From contig JAFREE010000027.1 in the NCBI GenBank assembly GCA_019400425.1, positions 124,001 through 188,000 of the forward strand: DNA of 64,000 bases, read 5' to 3'. A model generated the notes under the pieces. It saw nothing but the letters and a program-made list of their open reading frames with translations, did no database searches and was not told the origin of the DNA. The translations under genes were made by a program, and so were the position numbers. Below, in pieces: positions 1-13,927 of the stretch (position 1 is the first letter of the stretch; each line of letters starts with the position of its first letter). The stretch comes from Hymenochaete sp. R1 (lineage: Eukaryota > Basidiomycota > Agaricomycetes > Hymenochaetales > Hymenochaetaceae).

Positions 1-21
1 TAAAAGACATAGGCGACGCAC

Positions 22-944
22 TAATAGTCCAAGTTATCCTTCGTCATCAGCGCCCTCAGCTCCTGCACCCTGGCACTCGTGTCAACACGTTCGATCGGCT
101 CGTCGATGTCGTCGAGCTTGCGCTGAAGAGCTGAACCGACAAGCGTGCTCTGAGAGTCTGCGGGCGAGAACGGGGGTCTTTGTGGAGAGTATCGGCCCAT
201 GCCCATACCCGCGGAGCCTTTGGAAGCACCTGACCTCCCAGAGCTTTTGGAGGTCTGCGTGTTCGATCGCGTGGGTGCGTTACTCCGGTGAGGAGATGAA
301 GGCGATGTGCGGGGCGATTCGTCAACGATGGTGGAGAGGGGTGGTCTGACTGGCAATGCTGGTCCCGGGGACACGATAGAGAACTGGGATGTGTTGAGTG
401 AACGCGAAGTGAAAGGAGTATCACCACCCATGGGATTGGTAAAAGTAGCATTCGTGGACGTCGAGTTGTTGCGCGTGAGCTTGGAGCCACTTTTTTTCTC
501 TACCAACCCCTTGTCGACGTTGACACCCTTTTCCTTCTGCCTCGCCTTCCCTAGACCCCAGCCAAAGCCCCATCCCAGCTTGCGCGGCTGTGGTGGAGGC
601 GGAGTCGAAGCACGGGAGGGAACATTGTAAGATTCCGAGTCCGTCTTGAAAGTGAGTTTGTCACCCTTTGTGGTTACAGTTTCCGACGAAGAGTAAGAGT
701 TTGCCCGTGTCAGGTCAGCAGGAGAGCCAACTGAAAATGATCTTTGAAGTGAGTTACGGGGAGAAGGGGAGAATGAGCGAGGATAGTTGTTGTGAGAATC
801 GTGATCGTAAGACTCTCTCCTCGGCAGATACGAGCTTTTCTCTGAGAACGTCCTCGAGGGCGACAGTCTTCTCTCTTTCTTCTTCTTCCCACTTCCAAAC
901 GGCAGACACAACGGTGGTGGTGGGGGCGGCGGGGGAGGTGCCAT
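22..944 (-). CDS. Xaa-Pro aminopeptidase (aminopeptidase P-like), N-terminal exon, partial
   Basis: Exon 1 encodes about 307 residues and ends at 22 with a GTGCGT donor; the gene continues left of the window. Most of the product is a low-complexity Ser/Pro/Thr-rich extension: a poly-Pro run right after Met1, a Gly/Trp patch (GWGFGWGLGK, about residues 125-135), then many Ser/Arg repeats. The last 20 or so residues (RVQELRALMTKDNLDY) match the start of the creatinase N-terminal domain of cytosolic aminopeptidase P. The split codon TA| is consistent with the expected next Tyr of the Y-Y-I-V-P motif. The family removes an N-terminal residue next to proline with a dinuclear metal site; that catalytic part lies outside the window. 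The N-terminal extension is probably disordered and may be regulatory (inference). The start is the first in-frame ATG, just before the proline run. Confidence 0.6.
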
Positions 945-2659
945 TCGTTGTCAACGTCGGGAACGGTGTGAACGGTGGTGATGGTCAGGGTAAAAGAAGG
1001 GGGATGTGCAGACCTGCGAGGGACGACCGACGGGACTTTCTTACGGTCCTTCTCACACGCGAAACCCGAAAAAGTAATTTCATAAGCTCCGGTGAAATTT
1101 TTGTTTCAACATTTAGCTTTTTTGCTGAATAAGCTAATAGAAATGGCCAAAACTGGCGAAATTTGTATGCTGACTAATCTATTGTTCTCTGCTTCGGGCA
1201 GACACTCCGGTCCGATCAAAAAATCATCATCAATGCTCATTTCCGACTGTCTGAGTCAATCTGCTGCTACCTCAACCTCAGCCACCTCAGCCTTGCACAC
1301 AAGGAGTCCAAGCTTTTTTTGCATGGCTTGCTCCGTTCTGCTGGCTATACCCGTATTTCATTTCGATGCTCATCTGACCTCCCAGCTAGCTTCGCCGGGT
1401 TGCAGCAGAGAAGAGAAGGTGGACACGCAGGTGTACACGAGTTCGTCTTCGCCGCCGAATCTTCCGAAGTTCACTGACTGAGCTTTGGCAACCGCCGATG
1501 CCCTCTTCCTCTTATCAATTGCCCCAGAACCTTCTCAGGTCAGCCTCTTTCCTTCTTGAACGAACACGGCCCCCAATAGAGGAACGTGGCCTGGACTCTG
1601 CTTGCAGTTTAAGATGATCCTGTGACTATTCCTTACGTTGTTTACGATGATTATGGATTTCCGGCGTTCAATACACGGAACTTGCTTATGAAGCCGATTG
1701 ACAATGTTATCCGCGTGTTCGGAGAAAGAGACGGTACAGGAGGTTTGTATAGAACTAGTAAGCATCAATTGAAACCCGTTTTTCTTATGTATTTTAATTT
1801 TTCAAAAAAAAAGTCCCTCTCAATCTGAACTAGCGTCCAGACGACAAACTAGTCTTGCTGCCAAAATAAAGAGCGCAAGCCGAAGAGAATGACTTGGGCG
1901 TCCTCCAAATCCGTGGAATGACCACAGCTCTAGTACTGCTTCGTTGATTTCTTTGTTCAAAAGATACTCAGAATGAGGCTGAAGTCTTCAGCTTCTGGTC
2001 TACCAGAGCAGAGGGGCCTCGATCTTCTCCTAAACACCTCGGCCTAACGTCCACCTACATCTCATCAAATACCAACACAACTTGTGCAATGGTTCTAAGC
2101 ATTCCTTCGCACGCTCATCAGCTCTGCTTAGACTCATAACGACGACCTGCCCAACATCTCAGTGACTTAACCCTTTGTGCGCGCACCGAAACCGCGGTAT
2201 CGGATGCGTAAGTCCCACGCGCATGGGCAATAGCCACGGACGAGGGAGTCGAACAGCGCACGAAGATAGCAAGTACAACGGTTCATTGGTATTGCGGAAC
2301 CCCTACACCGGACGGGTTTACACTGGGACGAGGGTGTATGGAGAGTTGGGACGATCCACTGGGTATGAGGTATTGTAGTGATGTTGATGTTATGGGTGAG
2401 CCGCTGCGTAAAATTTCAGTCTTTTCTCTCATTCTCATTTTGCTATATGATAGATATTGGAGTGCGAATACGTGGTGCGAAGGCAGAGAATCAATACTCC
2501 TCAGCTCTTGTTTAAGCAATTGAACCTACCAATTTCAAAGTCGATCACTTTCAGATTTGACTAACATGCAATGATGGATCAATCTCCCAAAATAAACCAG
2601 CTCACGCTAACTATAGTCATCGTCTGCAAGGGAAAGGACCTGAAAATGATCCTGACCGG
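945..2659. other. Intergenic, no gene recognised
   Basis: Between the divergent aminopeptidase and MnP1. Open frames here are short and lack domain or splice logic. A TGCGCGC heptamer at 2178-2184 fits the metal-response consensus TGCRCNC and lies about 1.2 kb upstream of MnP1. It sits in a stretch that resembles the one around 28105-28130 upstream of MnP2. Confidence 0.4.
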
Positions 2660-2724
2660 TTCCCCACGCTGGTCATCATCGGCACGTTGCATACTCGCAC
2701 GGCTCCCTCCTTTTCAAGGCAACG

Positions 2725-3353
2725 ACTCCCGAACACTGGCCCAATACACCGGGCACCCCTACCAATACCCACACTGAACCCGACGACCGTTCGCGCCATC
2801 GCACCCGACTCCATGGGCCGATACGTCCTTCCTGTGAGCGCCTTATGTTTTGCGTATACACGGCTTAAAAACGCTCTACTAAATTTATCTCATGTTACAT
2901 GTCGCCGGCGCCAATCGCAGGACTCCCGTTCGCCCGCCCTCCCGTTCACCCACTAAAATCGTTGTAACGAATTCGTAAATGGACACTTTGGCTCGCCCCT
3001 CCTTCACGCACGCTATGCTATCTTGGTCTGAGAGCGAATTAGCGGGCTAAGAATGGTCCATGGGTGTCTTCTAACAGCGCAATTAGGCAAGCGAAGGGCG
3101 TTGCGATGTTTATCAACCTCGACGGATTACGCTTTACAAGCTCTGTGAGTGGTCCGTTGGTGAATATCATGTCGTTCCTGGACGCTCACGGATGCTCAGA
3201 GCAGATAGTCGCAGAGAATAACAATATGCTTTCGCGCTTTGATTTTTTGTAGCACTGAAGAGTATAAAAGATGCAGAGGAAAGGACTAGTGTTCTTCACT
3301 CCTCGGGTCATCACTCATTCGGAGCACTTCCTTGCACATCCCTCGGTCTCGCC
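2725..3353 (+). promoter_or_regulatory. MnP1 upstream region, duplicated at MnP2
   Basis: Several blocks align with the region 28660-29199 upstream of MnP2: the stretch around 2735-2760, the segment containing GACTCCATGGGCCGA at about 2808-2822, and a CATGTYRCATGTCG block followed by a CCAAT-type GCCAATC at about 2890-2920. The TATA box TATAAA is at 3263-3268, about 90 bp before the ATG. From there to the start codon the two copies are nearly identical. This shows that the duplication included promoter sequence. Confidence 0.65.
3263..3268 (+). promoter_or_regulatory. TATA box of MnP1
   Basis: TATAAA, 86 bp before the A of the start codon. Confidence 0.7.
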
Positions 3354-4708
<1,355 letters not shown>

Positions 4709-5092
4709 ACGCCAAGCAACAAGTAGTTAAAACAGTAATTTTATTTTTCTCTTTCTCCGAATTGGGTTCTTTGGGAAGTCGTTGTCATTTGGGCTTGAGT
4801 CGAGTTTCTTCGCGCTACTCGTCTCGATCCCGGATGGAGCGATTATTATTAATAGTATATGTGTATGGTTATTGAAATACGCTAGCGCGGCGAAGGCTCG
4901 TGTAAATCCTCTCCTTGGGAAAATACTATCGCTTATAGCAGACAACGAATTTTGTGCTACGAGACGGAAACATCTTTGTTGCCAGAATCGGTGCAAGAAG
5001 GGCCTAGTCAATCAATCGAGTAGGGTAAATTATTGGAATTGATTTTTAATCTAGGAACCTCTCATTGCATTACACTATCCTTTGAAACATGC
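4709..5092. other. Convergent 3' intergenic spacer
   Basis: Lies between the 3' ends of MnP1 (+) and the monooxygenase (-). It probably holds both 3' UTRs and terminators; no gene is seen. Confidence 0.5.
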
Positions 5093-7398
5093 CTACACTA
5101 ACACTGCACTCTTTCCACCGCCAAAAACTTTTGTAACATACCTCTCGACACCAGAGATACTGAATGCTACCAACCCAACCATAGCATCTGGGCGAATGAT
5201 AACGATGGGGGGACTACCAGTGCTAGTCATTCCGTAGCCGTTAAAAGCGTACCCCTCAACATCCTTAAATACGTAGTTCAAGGTCTTGGGATGTATCGTA
5301 GAGTCAATGTCTGGGCTAGAGACATCTTTATAGATACCAATGGGAATGATCAGTACCGTTTGCAGAGTCTGTTTCGGGAAAGCGACCAAAGACCTAAGGA
5401 GACGTTGTGTATGTTCTGACGCTGACCTATCCGCGAAGACGAGCGCAGTATGCACGTTCGGTTCGAGAATATCGAAGAGCCTCGTTGGCTTCGACTTTCC
5501 AGAACCGGCGTGAACGCCCTTTGCATGAACACAGTCCAGGCCCGGCGCATCAGGCGCCCTATCTCCTGCTCTCACGACCTGCCCTTCAACACCATAAGCA
5601 TTCCTCTCATCTATCTCCGCATCCGGAAATCTTTCATCATAAACAACCTCGCTCCATCGATAGTTCACATCCAGCTGGAAAAGCTTCCGGTCGCGATACC
5701 ACCCCGCGTCCTTCGCGGACTCGTCAATGTCGGCCTTTGTCGCATCTGCACGCTGGAGGAGTGCGTGGAGGCCTGAATTTCCGGAGAAGGTGCGCTGATA
5801 GAGAGTTGTGGTGAGGTTGAGCATTTCGGCGATGACGGGGAAACGCTCGTTGGTGTAAGAGTTGAGAAGTGTAGGACTTGCGAGGCCTTTGAGGACAAGT
5901 GCGAGCTTCCAAGCTAAATTGAACTGAGCGTAGTGATGGAAGATCAATGCTCGGCCGTAGATGTCTAACTTTTAAAAAGTGCTCACTGAGTCTTGGATAC
6001 TGGAGTTCATACCCTGTCCTCCGGTTGGTGGATGCGTGTGTGCAGCATCTGATTCAGTGTCAGTCTACCTATTGGAAAAAGAGAAACAGCAAGCAAAGAC
6101 GAACCTCCAGCAATGAAGACTCGCCCTTTCTGGAACGACGAAGCGATTCTCAAGTTCGGCCTGGGAGCATCAGCGACAGAAAGGGTTAATAATTAAAGTA
6201 GAAGATAGATGTCCAGAGTTTTAAGATATAACAAACCTCCAATCGCCGTGTGCCCGCAACTCGACCAATTTGATATCATCTCGCGATGTGATGCGCAGCA
6301 GCTCCTCTTGAGCTCCTTCGAGTGGGTTTGCTTGTATATTGTCATAATTTACTTCGGGGCCAGTGAAAAGCACGGAATAGAGGTTGGGTTCTCCCGCTGC
6401 CTTTTGCATGCCAACGCTGCACCAATGCTTAGCGTACCCTACAGATGTTCGATGAAAAATATGACCCACATGGAAGAAGACTGGTCTCCCCAAGTGAACA
6501 CGCCCTGTTCGAACGACGGTAAGCGACAGGAGTTCAGGTGGAATTAGTATGCTTACATTATCATACTCCATACCTGATATAATGGCGTCGACAATCGCTA
6601 TCCTCCCATCCTTTCTTGTTTCCCCTTTAAACTCAAAGCCTAATGCCTTCCTCACCGCACCTTTCGCGCCGTCTGTTCCTATTACGTACTCGTAGTGAGC
6701 TGTCTCAACTGCGAGTTTCCCGCCAGCTGCCTTTTCGATATGCACTTGGACTTGAACGCGTTCATCGTCTTGCTCAAGCGAAACCAGTTTGCATCCAAGA
6801 TCAACGTGGCCTCCCAGCTGCTCGATATTCTTGCGGATGATGGCTTGATGGATGCATTGCCCGAGAACGACGCCCCGCGTCTATAAGCCGAGAGGAATTA
6901 ATATACAAACTTGCTTTATTAAACCCTAGTACTTACTATTGGCATAGCAGGTGTCGGTTCGAGTTTCTCGGTCACATCGAAAGTGTGCTTGATCCGATGG
7001 GGATCTTCCGGGTCGAACACGTGAAACAGCGGCCATTCCAAGCTTGCATTTCGGACATCGTCAGCGATCCCAAGGAAATGCTCTATCTCAAGAGTCCGCG
7101 GCTAAACGGACAAAGAAAAGTGTCAGAAAAAGCAATGGGAAAGCCACGAGATCCTAGCAAGTCTCCCCAAATCTCACCATGATTCCGGTACCGCGCTGGG
7201 CAGTGTGAAATTGGACATCCTTCTCGATAACTCGCACTGATATCCCATTTTTCAACAGAGAAAGCGCAAGTATGAGGCCCGAAGGGCCTGCACCAACCTA
7301 TGGCAGTTTGTAAGCATAGGTGTATGGACTCAATGAGACAACAACAGTTGACTTACTACGAGGACTTGAGGGGAAGAAGAGAGACGCTGGGGTCGCAT
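5093..7398 (-). CDS. FAD-dependent aromatic monooxygenase, phenol 2-monooxygenase type
   Basis: Nine exons: 7398-7357, 7297-7178, 7101-6937, 6880-6557, 6504-6470, 6416-6237, 6160-6105, 6048-5987, 5923-5093. The product is 604 aa and frame is kept throughout. An N-terminal Rossmann motif VGAGPSGL (residues 15-22) binds the FAD ADP moiety. An IGTDGAKGAVRKALG block follows in the middle. The second FAD motif, GRVFIAGDAAHTHPP then TGGQGMN, is split by introns. The last about 180 residues form the thioredoxin-like C-terminal domain typical of phenol hydroxylases. The family uses NAD(P)H and O2 to ortho-hydroxylate phenolics. Exact substrate is unknown; a role in catabolising lignin-derived phenols fits the neighbouring MnP1 but is inference. 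Start chosen as the only ATG giving MRPQRLSSSPQVLV directly before the Rossmann strand. Confidence 0.9.
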
Positions 7399-8886
7399 AT
7401 TGTTTGAGAAAATATAGAAGTGCTGATAATAGACTGAGTAATCCCAGAGTCAATCCCTTTTATATCGTCCATTCCATACATATTTTCAGATCCAAGCAGA
7501 ATAACGTCGGGTACGAATGGTCCCTCTCGATGGAGAAAGGAAGGACAGGTAGAATCAGTGACTCTGCGAGAGTGCAGTACGCGTTTTCTCGGCTTCAGGA
7601 GGAGCGCACAGTAAAGTGAGGTGATTTTGACTCTCCGGAGGTCCAATACAGATTCCGTACTTGCCGACGTGAATACGTTGCGTACGATTATAGCTGCTGA
7701 AAGACTTCTTCCACCAGGGTACGCGCACACTCTACGGCATCGAAGACATCAAAGGCCAATCCAGTGTCCAAGATCAGAAACAACATAGTCCATTTTTAGC
7801 ACATTTGAAATAAAACGCCGCTCATTCCAGAGAACCGACGCTGGGAAGTCTGACATGAAGTCAGTAGCAGGCATGTATTTCAATCGGCATGGACGACTCA
7901 CTTTCCGTGATTGAGTTAACAAGCCTTGGAATTGCATCGCCGCTTATTCATGTTATTCTTGACGTATATGGAGGCGCACAGCCGTTCTCGTTAAAATATC
8001 AAGCATGCTATGACAACATATGAATAACCTCTACCCAAAATTGAAGATATTAGGTAGAAGACGAGTTGTGTCGGCATGGGAGGCCGCAATTGAGCTGGGT
8101 TCTGAGTTGGAGTTGGGAGGATTCTGAGGAGGGGTCTCGCAACAAATTGATCGACACTCCTATTAAAGGATTGCATCCTATCCGATAAAGTCGGAACCAC
8201 GCATTCCAGAGTTCGCAGCTTACTTACATACATAAACAACCGTGTTACAGCATGAACCGGAAATGAAGAGTTCGTGTGTGGAACAAAACAGAACAAACCG
8301 ACGAAAGGAAAAAGAAAGCGTAGAAGGGGAAGAAAAAGAGAAAAGCCAATAATGATACAAATACAAAGCGCATATACCGTTGTTTCGGGTTTGCTCCTCG
8401 CAGCTCGGGTTTTGTTTTGTGGACTGCTCTGGGTAGGGTGGGATAGGTCACGGTGGTACCCGCAGAAGGTCAAGAGAAAGAAAGCGTTGTGAGAGAGAAG
8501 GGGGGGAGGGTTGCATCTCCTTCGAAGGAGGCTATGCAGATTGTTGAGGTGAAAGGTCCAAAGGCGGGGATGATCAAAGGGAAAGTGTCGCAATGGGTAA
8601 CGCGAGGAAGTTGAAAAGTAGAAAAGATGGAAGAGATCGACCTGATTCGATGGGAATGGTCGAAAGCGCATAAGATGAAGTGTACGTACCAGTCGAAAGC
8701 GAATGAGGGCTCGAAAAAAAATAAAATCGCAAGTGTCCTGTCCACGGATCCCCAAAGAGTATCGAGAATATCTACAAGAACTTGCAACGCAAAGAAAAAT
8801 GATGGCATGGAAACCTACAAGGTCGAAGCTTGACCTTCCACCTTTCGCCCCTTTTCTTTTCCCTCTTGTCACAGACGAAAAACTTC
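7399..8886. other. Intergenic, no gene recognised
   Basis: Carries the promoter of the monooxygenase and the 3' flank of the membrane-protein gene. A 293-codon open frame on the minus strand has no domain, low-complexity Phe/Leu/Ser composition and no homologous partner, so it was not called. Confidence 0.4.
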
Positions 8887-11800
8887 CTACCCATCCAAAT
8901 CAAACCCTACTCCAACCGCCCTCCCCCTGAATGGATTTTGTCCGTTTATCCCGTTTGAATTCGACGGTAAGGCATGGTTCCCTTCAGCACCCGCACCCAT
9001 GTACACGCCCTCATACCGATGCAGATGTTGATCCCCAGCACTGTAACTATCAGGCGACATCACCACCACCACCTCCTCCTCCCCTCCTCCACTTCCGCTC
9101 GATCCACTCGCAGCCGCCCTCAACGCCCTCGCAGCTCCCGCCGCCCCGCCCCTCCTCGAATCAAACGTAAACGGGTTCGGGACCGTATACGCCCCGCTCG
9201 AACTCTGCGTCTTGGTCGTCCCTTTTGAGCTGTTCGTCTTTTGGGTGACGCGCGAGTTGTGCGAGGTGTAAGATGGGCAGCGCTGAGAAGTTGAGGAGGC
9301 GTGAGTGGCGTGTGTGGAGAGCGTGAAGGCGGAAGGCGGGGGCTGGTCTTGGTCTTCCAGTTGGTCTTGGTCTCGACTGGTCGCGGAAGGTGGTCCCTGA
9401 CCATTGCCATTGACGTTTGCATTGTGGCTCCCGCCGTTTTCATTGACATTTCCAACGGCGCTGGCACCGCCGATGTCAGAGAATGCTCCATCGAAGAGTC
9501 GCGCGTTCGGTAAGACGGTCGAATTCTCAGTGGGCGAAAATGTTGCTTGCTGTTGTTGCGGCTGCAGACGGTTGTCTTGCGAATTTTGTGCATACGGATG
9601 AGACGAAGAGAGCGGAAGCGTAAAGGTGGGATACGATCCCTGTCCAAAGATATCCCCATTCAAATTCAACGCATTCGCACTGGCATTAAGGTTCCCATTC
9701 CCTGACGTGTTCCTGCTGACGCTGAGTTTCGGACTATGCGGAATGATCAAAGGCTGAGGATGTAAGTACGGCGAGCCGGGTAACGAGCGAGGTGAGTGCG
9801 AAGAAAGCATTGGCGAAAGTAAGGGCGAGACCGAAGGTCCATTCATACCCGCTGTCGGTGTGGAAGCTAAAAATGGAGATGGATGGTACGGCGGGGACGG
9901 AAATGACGATAGACTTGGATTGGGATTGCTGGTGTTACTTGTTGAGCGGTGAGAAAGTGGAGGTGGATGAGGGTAAGAAGGAGGAGGAGCGGCATGTCGC
10001 ACTGAAGTTGCGTTTGGCGAATGGCTACGGGCGAACGAAGGGTGGAGGATGGATGAGGTATCGGTGAGGGCTGCGGACCAGTCATGTGAGCTCTGGAAGT
10101 TAAAAAAATAGATCGTGGAATCAGTAAAAGGGAAATCTTAAGAGAAATTACTCAAAGGTAATTGATCAAAGAGCGATAATGAAAGAAGGATAACGGGTTA
10201 ATAGAGGAACACCGATGGGAGAATGAAGTGCTGGGACCTCATGGAAGGCAAGATACTAAACTTACCTCGGTCGGCGCTACGAACGCCCCCAACCCAAACC
10301 CTTCCGTCGGCGTTTCCGCCGTCACTGGGCTCATCAGCGACACCGAGTTGAAATCCTGTCCCGGCTGGCGCGAGATCAGCATGACATCTGCGCCCTCTCC
10401 CAATTGCAGCCTTTCCTGGATCTTCGCCTGAGTCCTCTCTTCAGCTATACGCGCATCGTCCCCATTCGCGTCGAGAATAATGTTCGGTCTGGTCTCATTT
10501 TCGCGCTCGGGCCCCATCGCTTCCAAATTGGTATCAGGAAGTAAATTCGGCGATGCCGTCCTCGAGTTCACAGACTCGGACACGTTTCGATGTTCTTCAT
10601 TCGTTCTTCTCCCACCTACGATCACAAATCCTTCTTCCGTCATATCCGGCGTCGTTCCTGTCCCCAACCCAGTTCCAGACCGGCTCCCCCTGTCTCCTTT
10701 CCGCTCTTGCACAAATTCACCGTCGTTACTTCCTCCATCTTGAGCTTTTACCGCGCCGAGTTCGTGTGAATGGTCATGTCGGCTTACAGGGCTATCCTTA
10801 TCTTCGTCGTCTATATCGAATCCTCTTCTTCGCGTTCCGGGGACAACAGACACGGCCGGGTCTCTCCGGAGACTCGTGACGATTCCATGGAAGAAGCGTG
10901 AGCCAGGAATAATTGTCTTCTGCCTCTCAGGAGTGCATTGAGGAGATACTTGGGCCTGTGACGGAGGGCTGCTGGGTGTCGAAGTCGTTTGATGCGGCCG
11001 AAGTGGTGGTGAAACAGTATTTGAACCAGGACCAGAGGGAGAGGTAAGCTGGTATGGCGACAGGAGACCGAGCTGTGATTCCGAACGTCCATGTCCGCTG
11101 CCACTCGCACTCGTCGCAGGTGCGACTCCCAAAGCCGAACGTCCAAGCCGTACGATTGTCGACGCGAGCGACGTCTGCGATGCTCGAGCTTGGCTCTGCA
11201 CATGACTTCTCAACCCTTCCTTCGCCCTCCTCGTACCTATCCCAGTTCCGTCAACATCGGCTTCTGCATCCGAGTCGGAATCAATGTTCCAGTGCTCGCC
11301 CCGTTTCCGTGTGTGTACCTTTGGTCGGTCGGCGAGGAGTCCACCGAGACGTCTCGGTGCTTGCAGATGTGCGCGTTCCCAGGCTACTGCGACTTTGCTC
11401 TTTTTCCGAAGAGGTTGTGGGCCGTCGTGTCTCTCGGTTGTATTCGCATTGATGTTGCCGAAGCTGAGAGTCGAGGACGATGAACTTTGCTGATGGTGTT
11501 GAAGTACAGATGGTCGAGTCTGATGTTCTACGACAGATGTGCGATTAAACTGTGCGTTGGGTTCTGGAAGAGGAGTGTATCGCTTCTTGAGATTACGCCG
11601 GTACAGAATGAAAAACCCCGCTGCGATGAGCGCTACAGCGACAGCAACGATGATGGGTACAACGATCTGGATGGTTGTCCAACCGTCTCCTTTCTGCCCG
11701 CTTGCATCTGTCCGTGTTTGCCATTGTAAATTTATTCTTAAAGATGCAAGAAAGATCATGCGCTGCGCACCGTCTACTCCGTCCACGTCGGGTGTCTGTC

Positions 11801-12051
11801 GCGCAGACAGTCCACCCTCAATGCCCTCCGACTTCTACAGCACGCCGACGCCATCGCGAGAGAAAGAAAATCATCGAGTTGAGTTAGTGAACATTGTCTC
11901 AGTGCAAAACGGTCGATCGTCGCGAGCGTACCTTAACCACTGCCACCACAGCCGACGGGGGCAGCGCATAGGTCCGAGCAGCCGACGCGAACAAGACAAG
12001 GACGAGAGCTGCAGCCGCTCTTCTTCTTGCTCGATGCCACTGCCAGGCCAT
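8887..12051 (-). CDS. Single-pass membrane protein with short ectodomain and long disordered cytoplasmic tail
   Basis: Three exons: 12051-11932, 11834-10266, 10092-8887, giving 964 aa. Exon 1 encodes a signal-peptide-like start (MAWQWHRARRR, then an Ala/Leu/Val core). The exon 2 start encodes about 55 residues, then a transmembrane helix (about residues 90-115: IQIVVPIIVAVAVALIAAGF) followed by a basic YRRNLKKR stop-transfer. The remaining about 850 residues are Ser/Pro/Thr/Asn/Gln-rich and look disordered. A type I membrane protein with an ectodomain of about 50-60 residues is inferred. Exon 2 contains one stretch (about 11700-11770) that could be a further in-frame intron. Many agaricomycete genes share this layout of signal, small ectodomain, one TM and a long disordered tail; no function is recognised. 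Exons 2 and 3 join in phase 0 through GAG|GTAAGT and TTCCAG|AGC. Confidence 0.65.
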
Positions 12052-13927
12052 TATGTTGGCAACGCAGAGACGATGACACTGGCAGAGGAGCTGGTGATGA
12101 TGGTGGAAGGAGAAGAAGAGAGTGAGGGTACTGGACAGGGTCGGGGGAAGGGAGGGTATATTGACGCCCAAGGGCTAGGAAAGGTCACCGTGCGAGTCCG
12201 GAGCCAGAGCGCATACATCCACTTCTTCTTCACTACCGCGACTCTCTACTCGGCCAATCGTTTCCGCTCTTTTTTCCCCTTCCTTGAAGTTCTTCGCGCT
12301 GCCCGATTCACTCGGACCATTTCATCTGTTTCTCATCTGATGAGCTGTCCGGGACAGGATCACTGACAAAAGCGTATGATGACAATGTATATGATGCACC
12401 GCTGCAAAGCACTCAAGTTTTACCCCGCATTTTCAAATCACTCATAGGTTCAGGTAACGTCGACCGACACGTAAATCTTCTGCGCCCGTCGTCAGATTAC
12501 CGCAATCGTGAAAGGCTATCGTGTTTCCTCGTGTCTTCGGCGCTCACGACTACGTGTTTAGACACAATGCACCGTCCTCATTGCACTTATTTCACCGGAC
12601 TGCCTTGCAAATTCCCTCTACGCTGGCCTACTGGCCCCGTCTCGAGCAAAGGATTCATCATGCAACACACAGCTTCTTTGCTCTATATCATATTACTCCC
12701 ATCGAAGGAACAGGTCATGCATTTCTTCTATTCCGGCTTAATACACTCATCGAACCCATCTCTGGCATTTGATGAACCTGCTCCCAAGTCGTGATCCACA
12801 ACAAAGCTCAGATTGAACACATCTCCCCTCATAGTCCACCCTTGCTCTGCAGCTCTGCACTGATCAATGAATTTTCCGACACTCTGATATCAGAAGAGGA
12901 AGAGGGGACCGGTGAGGGTTATAAGAGCCCGAGGCCTGCTATCGACGAGAATTCGCTGTGTGAGAGAAGCCGGAGAATACTCGCATTTGCTTCCGCCAAG
13001 ATCCGCAACCGGCGCCGTATCCGGCGTACGTCGGCTATGATTCCGGCAACCCACTAAACGTATTCAACCCAAATATGGTAAATAATTCGGAGATCACGGC
13101 GGCCGCACGTATTACATCCGGAACCGGCTATCCGACCGCGCCGGGGACCTTTGCTACGGTGGGATCTTTGCCTCTAACCATCAAATTCAATTCCGTTTAA
13201 CCGATTTTACTTCAGTGTTGAACTTTTGCTTTTACTTGGCTCGGACAACAGTTAACTTATCATCACGACTAAAACGTCCACGGAAAAGTAATTACACGTT
13301 GTCAATTGATCAACCAGCTCACTCTCACAACGTCTTGGAAAAACTCTTGACTACCGATTATCTGAGCACGGCAATCATGTGAAGAAGTAGTCGGTCGACC
13401 TATACGCCCAGCGATCATCAAGGACCTTTTCAGCCGCCTGAATACTACTGCAGTAGACCTCCTGTGCTTTTTGTGCTACACGCCCTGAACCCGCGGTCCT
13501 CGACTGGAGCAAGCCGCAGTGAACGAGAGTAGGTAGCGCTTGAATATTCACCGGTGATAGATTTACTCTAATTGGGCCGGACTACGACAGACCCACAGAG
13601 GACAGTGTATTTCCTCCTTGGACTTGAAAACTTGCCCTGTGTTTCTTATGTGGTGAGCATTTTGCATGAGTATCTGACCAACGATAGGCTGAACACTTGC
13701 CCATTCCTTGTTTCCAAGTCGCAGATCAGCAAAAGATTCTACATGCAATCTGCGCTCAATTACTGCATATGGAGGCTAAATCGAGTGTACAGGATGTCAG
13801 ACGCGCACAAAAGAAGAGGATAGGATTGGATCCAGTACTAGTGACTATTTGTTTTGTGTTTCATGATTTCTGGGGGTCGGTTGATACTGTAAGTCGAAGG
13901 GATAAAAAGACGGTAAGGGGTGATTAG
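12052..13927. other. Intergenic, no gene recognised
   Basis: The 5' flank of the membrane-protein gene and the 3' flank of family A copy 1. Only short, unsupported open frames are present, and no repeats or RNA gene were recognised. Confidence 0.4.

Noticed and set aside
7991..8872. 293-codon minus-strand open frame
   Set aside because: Low-complexity Phe/Leu/Ser/Arg composition, no domain, no paralogue in the window and no supporting splice structure.
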